From Sulfitobacter alexandrii (GTDB lineage: Bacteria > Pseudomonadota > Alphaproteobacteria > Rhodobacterales > Rhodobacteraceae): a DNA stretch of 64,000 nt. The DNA lies in NCBI RefSeq assembly GCF_001886735.1, contig NZ_CP018076.1, positions 2,480,001-2,544,000 of the forward strand. The letters run 5' to 3'. The translations under genes were made by a program, and so were the position numbers. Each line of letters begins with the position of its first letter. Position 1 is the first letter of the stretch. The notes below the pieces were generated by a model. It saw only the letters and a list, made by a program, of their open reading frames with translations, searched no databases and was not told the origin of the DNA. Shown piece after piece: positions 1-8,938 of this stretch.

Positions 1-800
1 TGCCCTCCGGCACGGTGCTGGACGGGGAATTGCTGGTCTGGCTTCCCGACAGTGATGCGCCCTCGACCTTCAATGCGCTCCAGGCCCGGATCGGCCGCAA
101 GACCGTGCCGAAGAAGCTGCTGCGCGAGGCGCCCGTGGTCCTGCATGCCTATGACCTGCTGGAATGGCAGGGCGAGGACATACGCCACCGGCCTTTCGCG
201 GAGCGTCGCAGGATGCTGGAAGACGCCTGCGCCGACCTGCCGCCGGATGCGCCCATTCGCCTGTCCCCGCAGATCCCCTTCGACACCTGGCAGGAACTGG
301 CGGAACGCCGCGCCACCGCGCGGGAGGCTCAGGCCGAGGGACTGATGCTGAAACGGGCGGAAAGCCCCTACCTCGCCGGACGCAAGAAGGGCGACTGGTG
401 GAAGTGGAAGCTGGACCCGCTGACCATCGACGCGGTCATGATCTATGCGCAGTCGGGATCCGGCCGCCGCGCAAACCTGTTCACCGATTTCACCTTTGCC
501 GTCTGGAACGGCAATGACCTCGTGCCTTTCACCAAGGCCTATTCGGGCCTGACGGACGCCGAGTTTCGCCAGATCACCGCCTGGGTCCGCAAGAACACGC
601 TGGAACGGTTCGGCCCGGTGCGCCGCGTCACCCCGCACCACGTTTTCGAGATCGCCTTTGAAGGCATCCAACCCAGCCCAAGGCACAAATCCGGCGTGGC
701 CCTGCGGTTTCCACGCATGAAGCGCTGGCGCAAGGACAAGCCCCTGCAGGAAGCGAACACACTGGACGACCTGAACGAGATGCTGCGCCAATATGGATGA
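1..800 (+). CDS. ATP-dependent DNA ligase, C-terminal part (5' end outside window)
   Basis: The open frame runs in from before the window edge (first full codon at base 3), so the adenylated-lysine motif is not visible; about 266 residues remain. The fragment starts inside the nucleotidyltransferase fold with DGELLVW, continues with EGLMLKR (motif IV) and DWWKWKLDP (motif V), and ends in a probable OB-fold. Ligases of this family seal nicks using ATP, and in Alphaproteobacteria they often accompany an Lhr-type helicase, an exonuclease and a phosphoesterase in a DNA repair cassette; those partners would lie upstream and cannot be checked here. The stop overlaps the next start by eight bases (ATGGATGA), suggesting coupled translation. 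Confidence 0.9.
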   Translation, partial: PSGTVLDGELLVWLPDSDAPSTFNALQARIGRKTVPKKLLREAPVVLHAYDLLEWQGEDIRHRPFAERRRMLEDACADLPPDAPIRLSPQIPFDTWQELAERRATAREAQAEGLMLKRAESPYLAGRKKGDWWKWKLDPLTIDAVMIYAQSGSGRRANLFTDFTFAVWNGNDLVPFTKAYSGLTDAEFRQITAWVRKNTLERFGPVRRVTPHHVFEIAFEGIQPSPRHKSGVALRFPRMKRWRKDKPLQEANTLDDLNEMLRQYG

Positions 801-1551
801 GACCCCCGAAACCTCCTCGACCCCCGCGCGGCTGCGGCGCAGGCTGATCGACCTCACCCTCTGGGTCCGCCGGAACGCGGAACTGGGCACCCTGCTGTTC
901 ACCGCGGCGGCAATCGCGGCGATCTGGGGCTTTGCCGAACTGGCGGGCGAGGTTGTCGAAGGGGGCACCCAGAGCATCGACAGGTCGCTCCTCCTGCTTC
1001 TGCGGACGCCCGGTGACCTGACCGATCCGATCGGCCCGCCCTATCTGGAGGAGATCGGCCGCGACATGACTGCGCTCGGAGGTGTCGCCGTGCTGAGCCT
1101 CGCCACCTGCGTGGCGGCGGGCTTCTTCGCCATCCTCAGGAGCTACGGCACCATGCTCTACGTCTTTGCCGCGACCGGCGGCGGGATCGTTTTCTCGACC
1201 GTGTTCAAGCAGCTGTTCGACCGGGCGCGACCCGATCTCGTGCCGCACGGATCGATGGTCTATACCGCCAGCTTTCCCTCCGGGCATTCGATGATGGCGG
1301 CGGTGGTCTATCTGACGCTTGGCGCGCTGATCGCGCGGGTGCTGCCGCAGAGGCGCCTGAAAGTCTACGTCCTGAGCGTGGCAATGCTGGTGACCGTCGT
1401 GGTGGGCGTCAGCCGCGTCTACCTTGGCGTTCACTGGCCGACGGACGTGCTGGCGGGCTGGCTGGTCGGGGCGGCTTGGGCCATCGCCTGCCTGCTCGTC
1501 GCCCGCCACCTGGCCGACAGGGGCCATGTGGCGCGCGAAAACGCGGATTGA
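793..1551 (+). CDS. Phosphatase PAP2 family membrane protein
   Basis: A 252-residue integral membrane phosphatase of the PAP2/acid phosphatase superfamily. All three signature blocks are present: KQLFDRARP (K139 to P145), FPSGH (161-165) and SRVYLGVHWPTD (207-218), so the catalytic histidines, arginines and aspartate are intact. Hydrophobic segments flank these blocks, as expected for an enzyme working on lipid phosphates such as undecaprenyl diphosphate or phosphatidic acid at the membrane surface; the exact substrate cannot be told from sequence. The start ATG lies inside the end of the ligase gene, and there is no need for another promoter. Confidence 0.9.
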   Translation: MDETPETSSTPARLRRRLIDLTLWVRRNAELGTLLFTAAAIAAIWGFAELAGEVVEGGTQSIDRSLLLLLRTPGDLTDPIGPPYLEEIGRDMTALGGVAVLSLATCVAAGFFAILRSYGTMLYVFAATGGGIVFSTVFKQLFDRARPDLVPHGSMVYTASFPSGHSMMAAVVYLTLGALIARVLPQRRLKVYVLSVAMLVTVVVGVSRVYLGVHWPTDVLAGWLVGAAWAIACLLVARHLADRGHVARENAD

Positions 1552-1625
1552 CGCCGCGACCGCTGCACCTTGCGCCACGGCGCGACGGGACCTAGATGTC
1601 CCTTGATACACAAGAAAGGTCCGCC

Positions 1626-3445
1626 ATGTTCCAGCTTCCCCATCCCGTCCGTGACGCCAATGCCACCAGCGGCAACAAGAACCTGGGAGACCTGCCGGAA
1701 TGGGACCTGAGCGACCTCTACACCGGCGAGGATGCGCCGGAGCTCAAGCGTGACCTCGACTGGCTGGAGGAAGCCTGCGCGAGTTTCGCGGCCGACTACG
1801 AGGGCAAGCTGGCGGATCTGGACGCCGCGGGTCTGCTGGACTGCATCCTGCGCAACGAGAAGATCAATCAGGTCGCCGGGCGGATCATGTCCTTTGCCGG
1901 GCTGCGCTACTACCAGCTGACCACCGACGCGGGCCGGGCCAAGTTCATGTCCGACCTGCAGGAAAAGATCACGAATTTCACGACGCCGCTGGTCTTTTTC
2001 ACGCTGGAACTGAACAAGCTGCCGGACGACCATCTGGACAAGCTGCTGGACCAGAACGCCGAGCTGGCGCGCTACAAGCCGGTGTTCGACCGGATCCGGG
2101 CGATGAAGCCCTATCAGCTGTCGGACGAACTGGAACGCTTCCTGCACGATCTGGGCGTCGTCGGCGACGCCTGGGAGCGGATATTCGATGAAACCATCGC
2201 CAGCCTCGAATTCGAGGTGCAGGGCGAGGTGCTGGGGATCGAAGGGACGCTGAATCTTCTGACCGACCCCGACCGCGAGACCCGCGAGGCGGCGGCGCGG
2301 GCGCTGGCCGAGGTGTTCACCGCCCGGATCAAGACATTCGCCCGCGTGCACAATACTCAGGCCAAGGAAAAGGAAGTCATCGACCGCTGGCGCGGGATGG
2401 AGACCGCCCAGACCGCCCGTCACCTTGCCAACCACGTCGAACCCGAAGTGGTCGAGGCGTTGCGGAACGCGGTGGTCGAAGCCTACCCGCGTCTCAGCCA
2501 TCGCTACTACGAGCTCAAGCGCAAGTGGCTTGGCCTCGACAAGATGCAGGTCTGGGATCGCAACGCCCCGCTGCCCATGGACGATCCCCGGATCGTGGAC
2601 TGGGCCCAGGCGGAAAAGACCGTGATGGACGCCTACAACGCGTTCGATCCCCGCATGGGTGAACTGGCCGAGCCGTTCTTCCGCAAGGGCTGGATCGATG
2701 CGGGCGTGAAGCCGGGCAAGGCACCCGGCGCTTTCGCCCACCCGACGGTCACCGACGTGCACCCTTACGTCATGTTGAACTACCTCGGCAAACCGCGCGA
2801 CGTGATGACGCTGGCGCATGAACTGGGTCACGGCGTCCACCAGGTGCTCGCTGCCGGTCAGGGCGAGATGCTGTCCTCCACCCCGCTGACGCTGGCGGAA
2901 ACGGCCTCGGTGTTCGGCGAGATGCTGACATTCCGCAAACTGCTGGACGGCGCAAAGACCGATGCCGAACGCAAGGTGCTGCTGGCCGGCAAGGTAGAGG
3001 ACATGATCAACACGGTCGTGCGGCAGATCGCCTTCTACGATTTCGAATGCAAGCTGCACGCCGCGCGTCGCGGGGGGAACTGACCCCCGAGGACATCAAC
3101 GACCTGTGGATGAGCGTGCAGGCCGAAAGCCTGGGGCCGGCCTTCGAATTCATGGAAGGGTACGAGACGTTCTGGGCCTACATCCCGCACTTCGTCCATT
3201 CGCCGTTCTATGTCTACGCCTATGCCTTCGGCGACGGTCTGGTGAACGCGCTTTATGCCGTCTACACGGAAGGCGAGCCCGGCTTTCAGGAAAAATACTT
3301 CGACATGCTCAAGGCGGGCGGTTCAAAGCACCACAAGGAGCTTCTGGCGCCGTTTGGCCTCGACGCGTCGGATCCCGCTTTCTGGGACAAGGGCCTCAGC
3401 ATGATCTCGGGCTTCATCGACGAGCTGGAAGCGATGGAAGACTGA
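1626..3445 (+). pseudogene. pepF: Oligoendopeptidase F (M3 metallopeptidase), frameshifted
   Basis: The first frame encodes an M3-family oligopeptidase with the zinc motif HELGH near residue 397. It stops at 3081-3083, shortly after a run of six G (3072-3077). From there the -1 frame continues the protein through GELTPEDINDLW and ends normally at 3445. Adding one G would give the contiguous R-R-G-G-E-L-T-P junction expected for the family and a protein of about 606 residues. The start is taken at 1626, where AAGAAAGG lies upstream, rather than at ATG 1596. PepF cleaves cytosolic oligopeptides. A homopolymer sequencing error is as likely as a real mutation; if it is real, the product lacks its C-terminal 120 or so residues. 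Confidence 0.85.
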
Positions 3446-3574
3446 AGGTCACCGCCGCGATTGGTTGCCGGCGCAGCCGGGCCGACCCGCTAGGCCAAAA
3501 GTCGCCGGTCACGGTGACACCGCAGAACCGCAGGCCGGCCCACGGTGTTGGGCCGGGCAGCAAACAGGGCGCAA

Positions 3575-3925
3575 ATGGGCATGAACCGTTACATCAGAGA
3601 ACTTTACCGGGTTCACTTCAGAAAGCGGCTTCTGCGGGTGCTGATCTGGGTGCGCCTTCATGTGCCGCCCGGCATGCGCCTGTTTCTGGGAATACTGCTG
3701 ATGATCGGCGGGGTGTTCAGCATCCTGCCCTTCCTCGGCCTCTGGATGCTGCCCGCGGGCTTCTACGTCGCCGCGCTGGACGTCGTCCCGATGTGGCGCT
3801 GGCTGCGCGGACGGCGGCAGCCCGCCGTCATTTCAGCTGCGAATCCTTCGATCCCCGTCGATTTATCCCGCCCCGCGTCTGCACCTGTGCCGCCCGCTCC
3901 TGAGCACAGTCCACGCAAAGCTTGA
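3575..3925 (+). CDS. Small membrane protein, probably of the PGPGW-like type
   Basis: About 116 residues from ATG 3575 (GTG 3545 and ATG 3581 are alternatives; no start has a strong Shine-Dalgarno). A basic N-terminus is followed by a hydrophobic block of roughly 40 residues that looks like a helical hairpin around ILPFLGLWMLPAGF, then a basic stretch and a proline/serine-rich tail. The two-helix layout recalls small putative transmembrane proteins of the PGPGW type, but I cannot assign a function. The last 98 bases overlap the oppositely oriented zinc-finger gene, so the low-complexity tail is the antisense of that gene and may have been acquired by stop-codon loss. Confidence 0.55.
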   Translation: MGMNRYIRELYRVHFRKRLLRVLIWVRLHVPPGMRLFLGILLMIGGVFSILPFLGLWMLPAGFYVAALDVVPMWRWLRGRRQPAVISAANPSIPVDLSRPASAPVPPAPEHSPRKA

Positions 3926-4097
3926 CGCCCGGCAGCGCCTCGCGCCTGCGCTCGGGAATTTCCTCCTCGCATTCCGCACAGTAGGTCAGGCTTTCACCCG
4001 TCGGCTGCCTGCGTGCCTTGAGCCGCGCCAACTCGTCGCTGATCGACGCTTCGATCTGTTCCGATACCGCGCCGTCGCGCGCCCATCCTCCGGCCAT
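3828..4097 (-). CDS. DksA/TraR C4-type zinc-finger protein
   Basis: An 89-residue protein with an acidic, helical N-terminus and the TraR/DksA zinc ribbon: CAEC at about 40-43 and CVDC at about 61-64, with the linker EIPERRREALPGVKL that is characteristic of the family. Short TraR-like members bind RNA polymerase through the secondary channel; this one lacks the long DksA coiled coil, so its activity on polymerase is an inference. The start has a good ribosome site (AGGAGG, eight bases upstream). The gene converges on, and overlaps by 98 bases, the membrane protein gene to its left. Confidence 0.85.
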   Translation of the reverse strand: MAGGWARDGAVSEQIEASISDELARLKARRQPTGESLTYCAECEEEIPERRREALPGVKLCVDCAQERAAQVQTRGGINRRGSKDSQLK

Positions 4098-4208
4098 GTC
4101 CAGTCCTCCTTGTCCATGGGCAAGATAGCACCGCGCGGCGCAACGTCACCCCTTTGACTGTTCTGCAGGCCTGCTAGGGTAGGCACGACATCTGCCGAAG
4201 GAGACCCC

Positions 4209-5384
4209 ATGCGTATCATCAAGCGACTTCTTGCCGCCGTTCTGGCCCTCGTGGTGGTTGCGCTGGTCGGCTTTTTCGCCTTCGCCCCGGCCTACGTGGA
4301 AAAGTCGCGCAACGCGGTCCTGCCGCACGACCCCTACCCCGTTTCCGATGCGGCGCGGGCGTTGCACGCGGGCCTGACCATCGGCGATCTTCACGCGGAC
4401 CCGCTGCTTTGGAACCGCGACCTGTCGGAGCGTGGCACCTACGGGCAGGTCGACGTGCCCCGCCTTCGCGAAGGTAACGTGGCGATACAGGTCTTCACCG
4501 CGGTCACGAAGTCGCCGGCCGGCCAGAACTACGAGGAAAATTCGGCCGAAACCTTCGACAACGTGACCGCCCTGGCGATCGGCCAGCTCTGGCCGCCCCG
4601 CACGTGGCAAAGCCTGCTGCAACGGGCGCTGTACCAGGCGGAAAAGCTGGAGGCGGTCGCAGAGGCGGTGCCCGGCCAGTTCCGGATCCTGCGGACCCGC
4701 GCGGATCTGGACAGGCTGCTTGAGGACCGGGCAGCGGGCGACAAGGTGGTCGGAGGGCTCCTCGGCATCGAGGGCGCACATGCGCTGGAGGGCGACCTCG
4801 GCAATCTGAACGTGCTCGAACGCGCGGGTTACCGGGTCATCGGTCTCCACCACTTTTTCGACAATGCCCTCGGCGGGTCGTTGCACGGTCAGGGCGATGC
4901 GGGCCTGACAGACTTCGGGCGGGACGTGGTGCGCGAGGTCGCCGGGCGCGGCTTGGTGCTTGACCTCGCCCATTCAAGCCCTGCCGTCGCGCGCGAGGTG
5001 CTGGACATGACGGATATCCCCCTGATCGTCAGCCACAGCGGCGTGACCGCGCATTGCGAGACGCCCCGCAACTTTCCCGATGATCTGATGCGCGCGATCG
5101 CCGCCACGGGGGGAGTCGTGGGGATGGGCTATTGGGACGAGGTCACCTGCGGCGATTTCGATCCAGCGGGCGTGGCACGGATGGTCCGAACCGCCATCGA
5201 CCTTCTGGGCGAGGACCACGTGGCGCTGGGATCGGATTTCGACGGCTCCGTCACCACCGCCTTCGATACCTCCGAACTGGCCGCGCTGACCCATGCCCTT
5301 CTGGCCGAGGGGCTTGGCGAGGATCAGATCGCCAAGGTCATGGGCGACAACATGGTCCGCGTGCTGCGTGCCCGGCTGAACTGA
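4209..5384 (+). CDS. Membrane dipeptidase, M19 family
   Basis: A 391-residue member of the renal dipeptidase (M19) family, which hydrolyses dipeptides at a binuclear zinc site. An N-terminal hydrophobic segment (about residues 8-23) should anchor or export it. Metal-site motifs are visible: DLHADP near residue 60, GIEGAH, LHHF, SHSG and GSDFDG. The start is ATG 4209 with AAGGAG six bases upstream. Some M19 enzymes act on D-amino acids or N-acyl amino acids, so the natural substrate is uncertain. Confidence 0.9.
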   Translation: MRIIKRLLAAVLALVVVALVGFFAFAPAYVEKSRNAVLPHDPYPVSDAARALHAGLTIGDLHADPLLWNRDLSERGTYGQVDVPRLREGNVAIQVFTAVTKSPAGQNYEENSAETFDNVTALAIGQLWPPRTWQSLLQRALYQAEKLEAVAEAVPGQFRILRTRADLDRLLEDRAAGDKVVGGLLGIEGAHALEGDLGNLNVLERAGYRVIGLHHFFDNALGGSLHGQGDAGLTDFGRDVVREVAGRGLVLDLAHSSPAVAREVLDMTDIPLIVSHSGVTAHCETPRNFPDDLMRAIAATGGVVGMGYWDEVTCGDFDPAGVARMVRTAIDLLGEDHVALGSDFDGSVTTAFDTSELAALTHALLAEGLGEDQIAKVMGDNMVRVLRARLN

Positions 5385-6353
5385 TCACCGCTTGCCCGCG
5401 TCGTAGACCATGTCGATCATCCGCTGCGTGCCCCTGCTGAATTCCAGAGGACAGGGATAATCCGCCCCCTCCGAAACGCTGCGGCAGAAGGCTTCGACCT
5501 GCAGAACGTAGTGATTCACGTTCGGAAACCGCTCCACCGACCGCGTGCCGACCGTCGTTTCAAGGTGCAATTCGGCCTGGTCGTAGACGCCCGCGTTGAA
5601 GGGGCAGGTCAGACGCAGCACCCCCTTGTCGCCGTGCAGGACCACCTCCTGCCGGGGCGCCATGCGGGTGGACACCATGCCACTGTAGGTGAATGTTCCG
5701 AAATCCGCGTCGACGCACACCTTGGTGTCGACCCCGTTGTCCCAGTCGATCCCGGCGTAGGGGATGGCCTCGGGTTCCGCCCCGGTCAGCAGCCGCACGA
5801 CGCCGCAGGCATAGACGCCGATATCCGGCATCGCACCGCCCCCGGCACCGGCCTGATTGCGGATGTTGTCCGGATCATCGTTGAAGAAGGAGAAGGCCAC
5901 CGTGACGTGGCGCAGATCTCCGAGCGCACCGTCTATTACCAGCTCGCGCGCCCGGTGCATCTGCGGATGATGGGCGATCATGAAGCCTTCGGCGCAGAGC
6001 AGGCCGGTGCGGTCGCGCGCGTCGATGACCGGATCGAAATCGGCGGCCTTCAGGCCCAGCGGCTTCTCGCACAGCACGTGCTTGCCCGCTTCCAACGCCT
6101 TGATCGCCCATTCCACGTGCAGGTGATTGGGCAGCGGGATGTAGACAGCATCGATTTCGCCGTCCTCCAGCAGGGCGTCGTATCCCTCGTGCACCCGCAG
6201 CTCCGGTGCAAAGGCCCGGAAACCGTCCGCCTTTTCCGGCGAGGACGTCGCCAGCGCCGCCAGCTCCGCCCCTTTCGCCGCGTGGATGGCCGGGGCCATC
6301 TGCTGCCTTGCAAAGTTCGACGCCCCGAGAACGCCCCACCGCACATGTGTCAT
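5385..6353 (-). CDS. Gfo/Idh/MocA family NAD(P)-dependent oxidoreductase
   Basis: 322 residues from ATG 6353, chosen because GGAGGTGAGC stands just before it. The N-terminus THVRWGVLGASNFA is a Rossmann dinucleotide fold, and CEKPLG carries the EKP motif with the catalytic lysine of the family; the C-terminal half has the alpha/beta sheet domain that binds the sugar or cyclitol substrate. Members oxidise or reduce sugars, inositols and related compounds. No sugar transporter or kinase is adjacent, so the substrate remains unknown. The gene converges on the dipeptidase with no intergenic space. Confidence 0.88.
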   Translation of the reverse strand: MTHVRWGVLGASNFARQQMAPAIHAAKGAELAALATSSPEKADGFRAFAPELRVHEGYDALLEDGEIDAVYIPLPNHLHVEWAIKALEAGKHVLCEKPLGLKAADFDPVIDARDRTGLLCAEGFMIAHHPQMHRARELVIDGALGDLRHVTVAFSFFNDDPDNIRNQAGAGGGAMPDIGVYACGVVRLLTGAEPEAIPYAGIDWDNGVDTKVCVDADFGTFTYSGMVSTRMAPRQEVVLHGDKGVLRLTCPFNAGVYDQAELHLETTVGTRSVERFPNVNHYVLQVEAFCRSVSEGADYPCPLEFSRGTQRMIDMVYDAGKR

Positions 6354-6429
6354 GCTCACCTCCGATTTCCGTTGACCCGACCCTAGCGCGCTCGGTCCGC
6401 GCGGCAAGCGGGGGAAGGAAATCCGAAGG

Positions 6430-6450
6430 CCCCCGCCGTCGGGGCGGGGG
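6430..6450 (-). terminator. Hairpin downstream of rpoH
   Basis: CCCCCGCC (6430-6437) pairs with GGCGGGGG (6443-6450) around a five-base loop. On the minus strand it lies 15 bases after the rpoH stop and is followed by a mildly T-rich stretch, fitting an intrinsic terminator. Confidence 0.55.
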
Positions 6451-6464
6451 TCCGGAGGTCGGTG

Positions 6465-7361
6465 TCAGGCGTCGGCCAGCATGCCCTTCTCACGGGCCAG
6501 TTCGCGCATGCGCTTCTGCAGTTTCTCGAAGGCGCGCACCTCGATCTGGCGAATCCGTTCGCGGCTGACGTCGTATTGCGCCGAGAGGTCCTCCAGCGTG
6601 ACGGTCTCGTCGCTCAACCGGCGCTGGGTCAGGATATCCTTCTCCCGGTCGTTCAGCACCTCGAGGGCTTCGGCCAGCATCTCACGCCGGGTTTCCAGCT
6701 CGTCCCGCTCGGCGTAGTCGCCCGCCTGGTCGGCGTCCTCGTCCTCCAGCCAGTCCTGCCATTGCATGGTCCCTTCGCCTTCGGTGCCGACCGTGGCGTT
6801 CAGCGACGCATCGCCGCCCGACATGCGCCGGTTCATCGAGATCACCTCGTCCTCGGTCACGCCGAGCTGGGTCGCGATCTCCGTCACGTTCTCGGGCCGC
6901 AGGTCGCCGTCTTCCAGCGCGCCGATCTTGTTCTTGGCCTTGCGCAGGTTGAAGAACAGCTTTTTCTGACCGGATGTCGTGCCGAGCTTGACCAGCGACC
7001 ACGACCGCAGGATGTACTCCTGGATCGACGCCCGGATCCACCACATCGCGTAGGTCGCAAGGCGGAAGCCCTTTTCGGGGTCGAACCGCTTGACCGCCTG
7101 CATCAGGCCGACATTCGCCTCCGAGATCACCTCGGCCTGCGGCAGGCCGTAGCCGCGATAGCCCATGGCGATCTTGGCCGCGAGCCGCAGGTGGCTGGTG
7201 ACCATCTTGTGCGCGGCCTCGGTGTCCTGTTCCTCGACCCAGCGCTTGGCCAGCATGTATTCCTCTTCCGGTTCCAGCAGGGGGAACTTGCGGATTTCCT
7301 GCATGTAGCGGTTCAGTCCGCCTTCAGGTGTCGGTGCCGGCAGATTCGCGTAATTTGCCAT
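6465..7361 (-). CDS. rpoH: RNA polymerase heat-shock sigma factor (sigma-32)
   Basis: 298 residues from ATG 7361; the upstream in-frame TTG is less likely. The protein has sigma region 2 (WWIRASIQEYILRSWSLVK), the RpoH box QKKLFFNLRK that separates heat-shock sigma factors from RpoD, and region 4 with the helix-turn-helix [17 protein letters not shown] near the C-terminus. It directs transcription of chaperone and protease genes. Rhodobacterales commonly carry more than one rpoH copy, so whether this is RpoHI or RpoHII cannot be settled here. A ribosome site (AAAGGGA) precedes the start, and a hairpin follows the stop. Confidence 0.95.
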   Translation of the reverse strand: MANYANLPAPTPEGGLNRYMQEIRKFPLLEPEEEYMLAKRWVEEQDTEAAHKMVTSHLRLAAKIAMGYRGYGLPQAEVISEANVGLMQAVKRFDPEKGFRLATYAMWWIRASIQEYILRSWSLVKLGTTSGQKKLFFNLRKAKNKIGALEDGDLRPENVTEIATQLGVTEDEVISMNRRMSGGDASLNATVGTEGEGTMQWQDWLEDEDADQAGDYAERDELETRREMLAEALEVLNDREKDILTQRRLSDETVTLEDLSAQYDVSRERIRQIEVRAFEKLQKRMRELAREKGMLADA

Positions 7362-7407
7362 CAATTGTCCCTTTCCCAGTCTCGGGGGCCCCTTGGTCCA
7401 CTTATGT

Positions 7408-7419
7408 TTAAGGCCTTAA
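7408..7419. promoter_or_regulatory. 12-bp palindrome in the rpoH leader
   Basis: TTAAGGCCTTAA is a perfect palindrome 47 bases upstream of the rpoH start. It is a candidate operator or part of the promoter region; no known regulator is recognised. Confidence 0.3.
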
Positions 7420-7456
7420 CATCCATATGGTCGGCGCACTTCGTGGTTTCAAGTCA

Positions 7457-7485
7457 GGCAGATGCGGTTTTCCGCCACATCTGCC
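7457..7485. terminator. Hairpin between the pseudouridine synthase gene and rpoH
   Basis: GGCAGATG (7457-7464) and CATCTGCC (7478-7485) form an eight-base stem that can extend inside by CGG/CCG around TTTT. It lies about 85 bases beyond the stop of the minus-strand pseudouridine synthase gene. There is no clear T tract on either strand, so its role as terminator is tentative. Confidence 0.35.
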
Positions 7486-7568
7486 CGACGGCGTTCATCA
7501 TTGCACAAGATAGGTGAAGAGAACGTTATCCTGCAAACCTCTCACGGTGTTGTGTCCGCCGGTGCGCG

Positions 7569-8609
7569 TCATTGCGCCTGCTGCACCGTTCCGAGCCTCT
7601 CCAGCAGGTCCGCCATGTCCGGCGGCAGCGGGGCTTCGAAGCGCAGGGGCGCGCCGGACACCGGGTGCACGAACCCCAGCACAGCCGCGTGCAACGCCTG
7701 CCGGGGGAAGGCGCGGACGGCCTCCGCCACCGGTTCGGGCAGGGCCGCCTTTGGCAGCTTTCGCTTGCCGCCATAGGTCTGGTCGCCCACCAGCGCGTGA
7801 CCCGCGTGGGTCATGTGCACCCTGATCTGATGCGTGCGCCCCGTCTCCAGCCAGCATTCCATCAAGGCGAGGACCGGCGGATTGCCGTATGTCTCGACCC
7901 GGCGCGCACGTGTCACCGCGTGCCGGCCGCCCTGGAAAAGCACCGCCTGCCGCTGCCGGTCGGTGCGGTGCCGCGCAAGCTGCGTCGTCAGTTTCAGGAT
8001 GTCCCCCGGCTCGAAGGACGCGCCCCGCACCCCGCGCAGCCGCGGGTCACCCGCCAGCGGAACGCCGTAGACGAGCGCGAGGTAGTAGCGTTCGACGGTG
8101 TGCTTCTCGAACTGCGCGGCCAGCCCGTGATGGGCGGCGTCCGACTTGGCCACCACCAGCAACCCGCTCGTATCCTTGTCGATCCGGTGCACGATGCCCG
8201 GCCGCTTCATCCCGCCCACGCCCGAAAGATTGTCGCCGCAATGCGCCATCAGCGCGTTCACGAGCGTGCCCGAAGGGGTACCGGGTGCCGGGTGGACGAC
8301 CATGCCCGCCGGCTTGTTGACGACAACGAGGTCGGCATCCTCGTACACGATGTCGAGGTCCATCTCCTCGGGGAGGATATGGCTTTCTTCCGCCTCCTCC
8401 ACGTCGATGTCCACCTGTGCGCCCGCCGCGACCTGCGCGCGCGGATCGCGCAGCACCTGCCCGTCGATGCGGACGGCCCCCTGCTCGATCAGCCGCGCCA
8501 GCCGGGTGCGCGACAGCGCCGCATCCTCTGGCACATCGCGGGCCAGCGCCTTATCAAGGCGCGACGGCGGGCTGTCCGCCAGGATGAAGGTGATGATCCG
8601 GTGCGTCAT
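7569..8609 (-). CDS. RluA/RluD family 23S rRNA pseudouridine synthase
   Basis: 346 residues from ATG 8609. An S4-like RNA-binding domain occupies roughly residues 15-80 (SRTRLARLIEQGAVRIDG), and the catalytic domain follows with HRIDKDTSGLLVVAK, in which the aspartate is the catalytic residue. The architecture matches RluD, which modifies helix 69 of 23S rRNA, but RluA-family paralogues are hard to separate, so no symbol is given. The longer open frame upstream is rejected because a DUF6476 gene occupies the opposite strand there; the two start codons overlap within the tetranucleotide CATG. Confidence 0.9.
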   Translation of the reverse strand: MTHRIITFILADSPPSRLDKALARDVPEDAALSRTRLARLIEQGAVRIDGQVLRDPRAQVAAGAQVDIDVEEAEESHILPEEMDLDIVYEDADLVVVNKPAGMVVHPAPGTPSGTLVNALMAHCGDNLSGVGGMKRPGIVHRIDKDTSGLLVVAKSDAAHHGLAAQFEKHTVERYYLALVYGVPLAGDPRLRGVRGASFEPGDILKLTTQLARHRTDRQRQAVLFQGGRHAVTRARRVETYGNPPVLALMECWLETGRTHQIRVHMTHAGHALVGDQTYGGKRKLPKAALPEPVAEAVRAFPRQALHAAVLGFVHPVSGAPLRFEAPLPPDMADLLERLGTVQQAQ

Positions 8610-8910
8610 GAATGAACCCGATGAACAAGTGAAGGAACCGGCAAACCTGCGCTTCCTGCGGCGGCTGGTCACGGTCCTGACCGTGGTGATGATCTGCGGC
8701 GTTCTAGTGGTGATCGGCCTGCTTGTCACCCGCCTTGGTCGCGACGCGCCGGTGCTGCCCGCCAGCATCAGCCTCCCCGACGGCGCCGCCCCGCGCGCCT
8801 TCACCCAGGGTGAGGGGTGGTACGCCGTGGTGACGGACCGGAACCAGATCGTGATCTTCGACCGCCTCACCGGCAAGATCACCCAGACGGTCGAAATTGG
8901 TCCCGACTGA
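8608..8910 (+). CDS. DUF6476-like small membrane protein
   Basis: A 100-residue protein beginning MNEPDEQVKEPANLRFL, with one membrane helix at about residues 20-42 and a short outer domain that includes QGEGWYAVVTDRNQIVIFDRLTGK. I recognise it as the DUF6476 family, which is usually found beside a pseudouridine synthase gene in Rhodobacterales; its function is unknown. Its ATG shares two bases with the ATG of that divergent neighbour, so both genes have no untranslated space between them at the DNA level. Confidence 0.75.
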   Translation: MNEPDEQVKEPANLRFLRRLVTVLTVVMICGVLVVIGLLVTRLGRDAPVLPASISLPDGAAPRAFTQGEGWYAVVTDRNQIVIFDRLTGKITQTVEIGPD

Positions 8911-8935
8911 CTTCTTTATGCCCGAAATACTCCGG
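8911..8935 (+). repeat. Dispersed intergenic motif, copy 1
   Basis: CTTCTTTATGC-N3-AAATACTCCGG directly follows the stop codon of the DUF6476 gene. A second copy with 22 of 25 bases identical is at 15705-15729 in the same orientation, also next to a GC-rich inverted-repeat region. Confidence 0.6.
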
Positions 8936-8938
8936 GGT

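Noticed and set aside
1431..3059. A minus-strand open frame opposite PAP2 and pepF
   Set aside because: Shadow of two real genes on the plus strand.
3060..3090. Programmed -1 ribosomal frameshift in pepF
   Set aside because: The G6 run is not a canonical X-XXY-YYZ heptamer in frame (the base before it is C), no stimulatory structure is clear, and PepF is not known to use recoding; an indel or sequence error is simpler.
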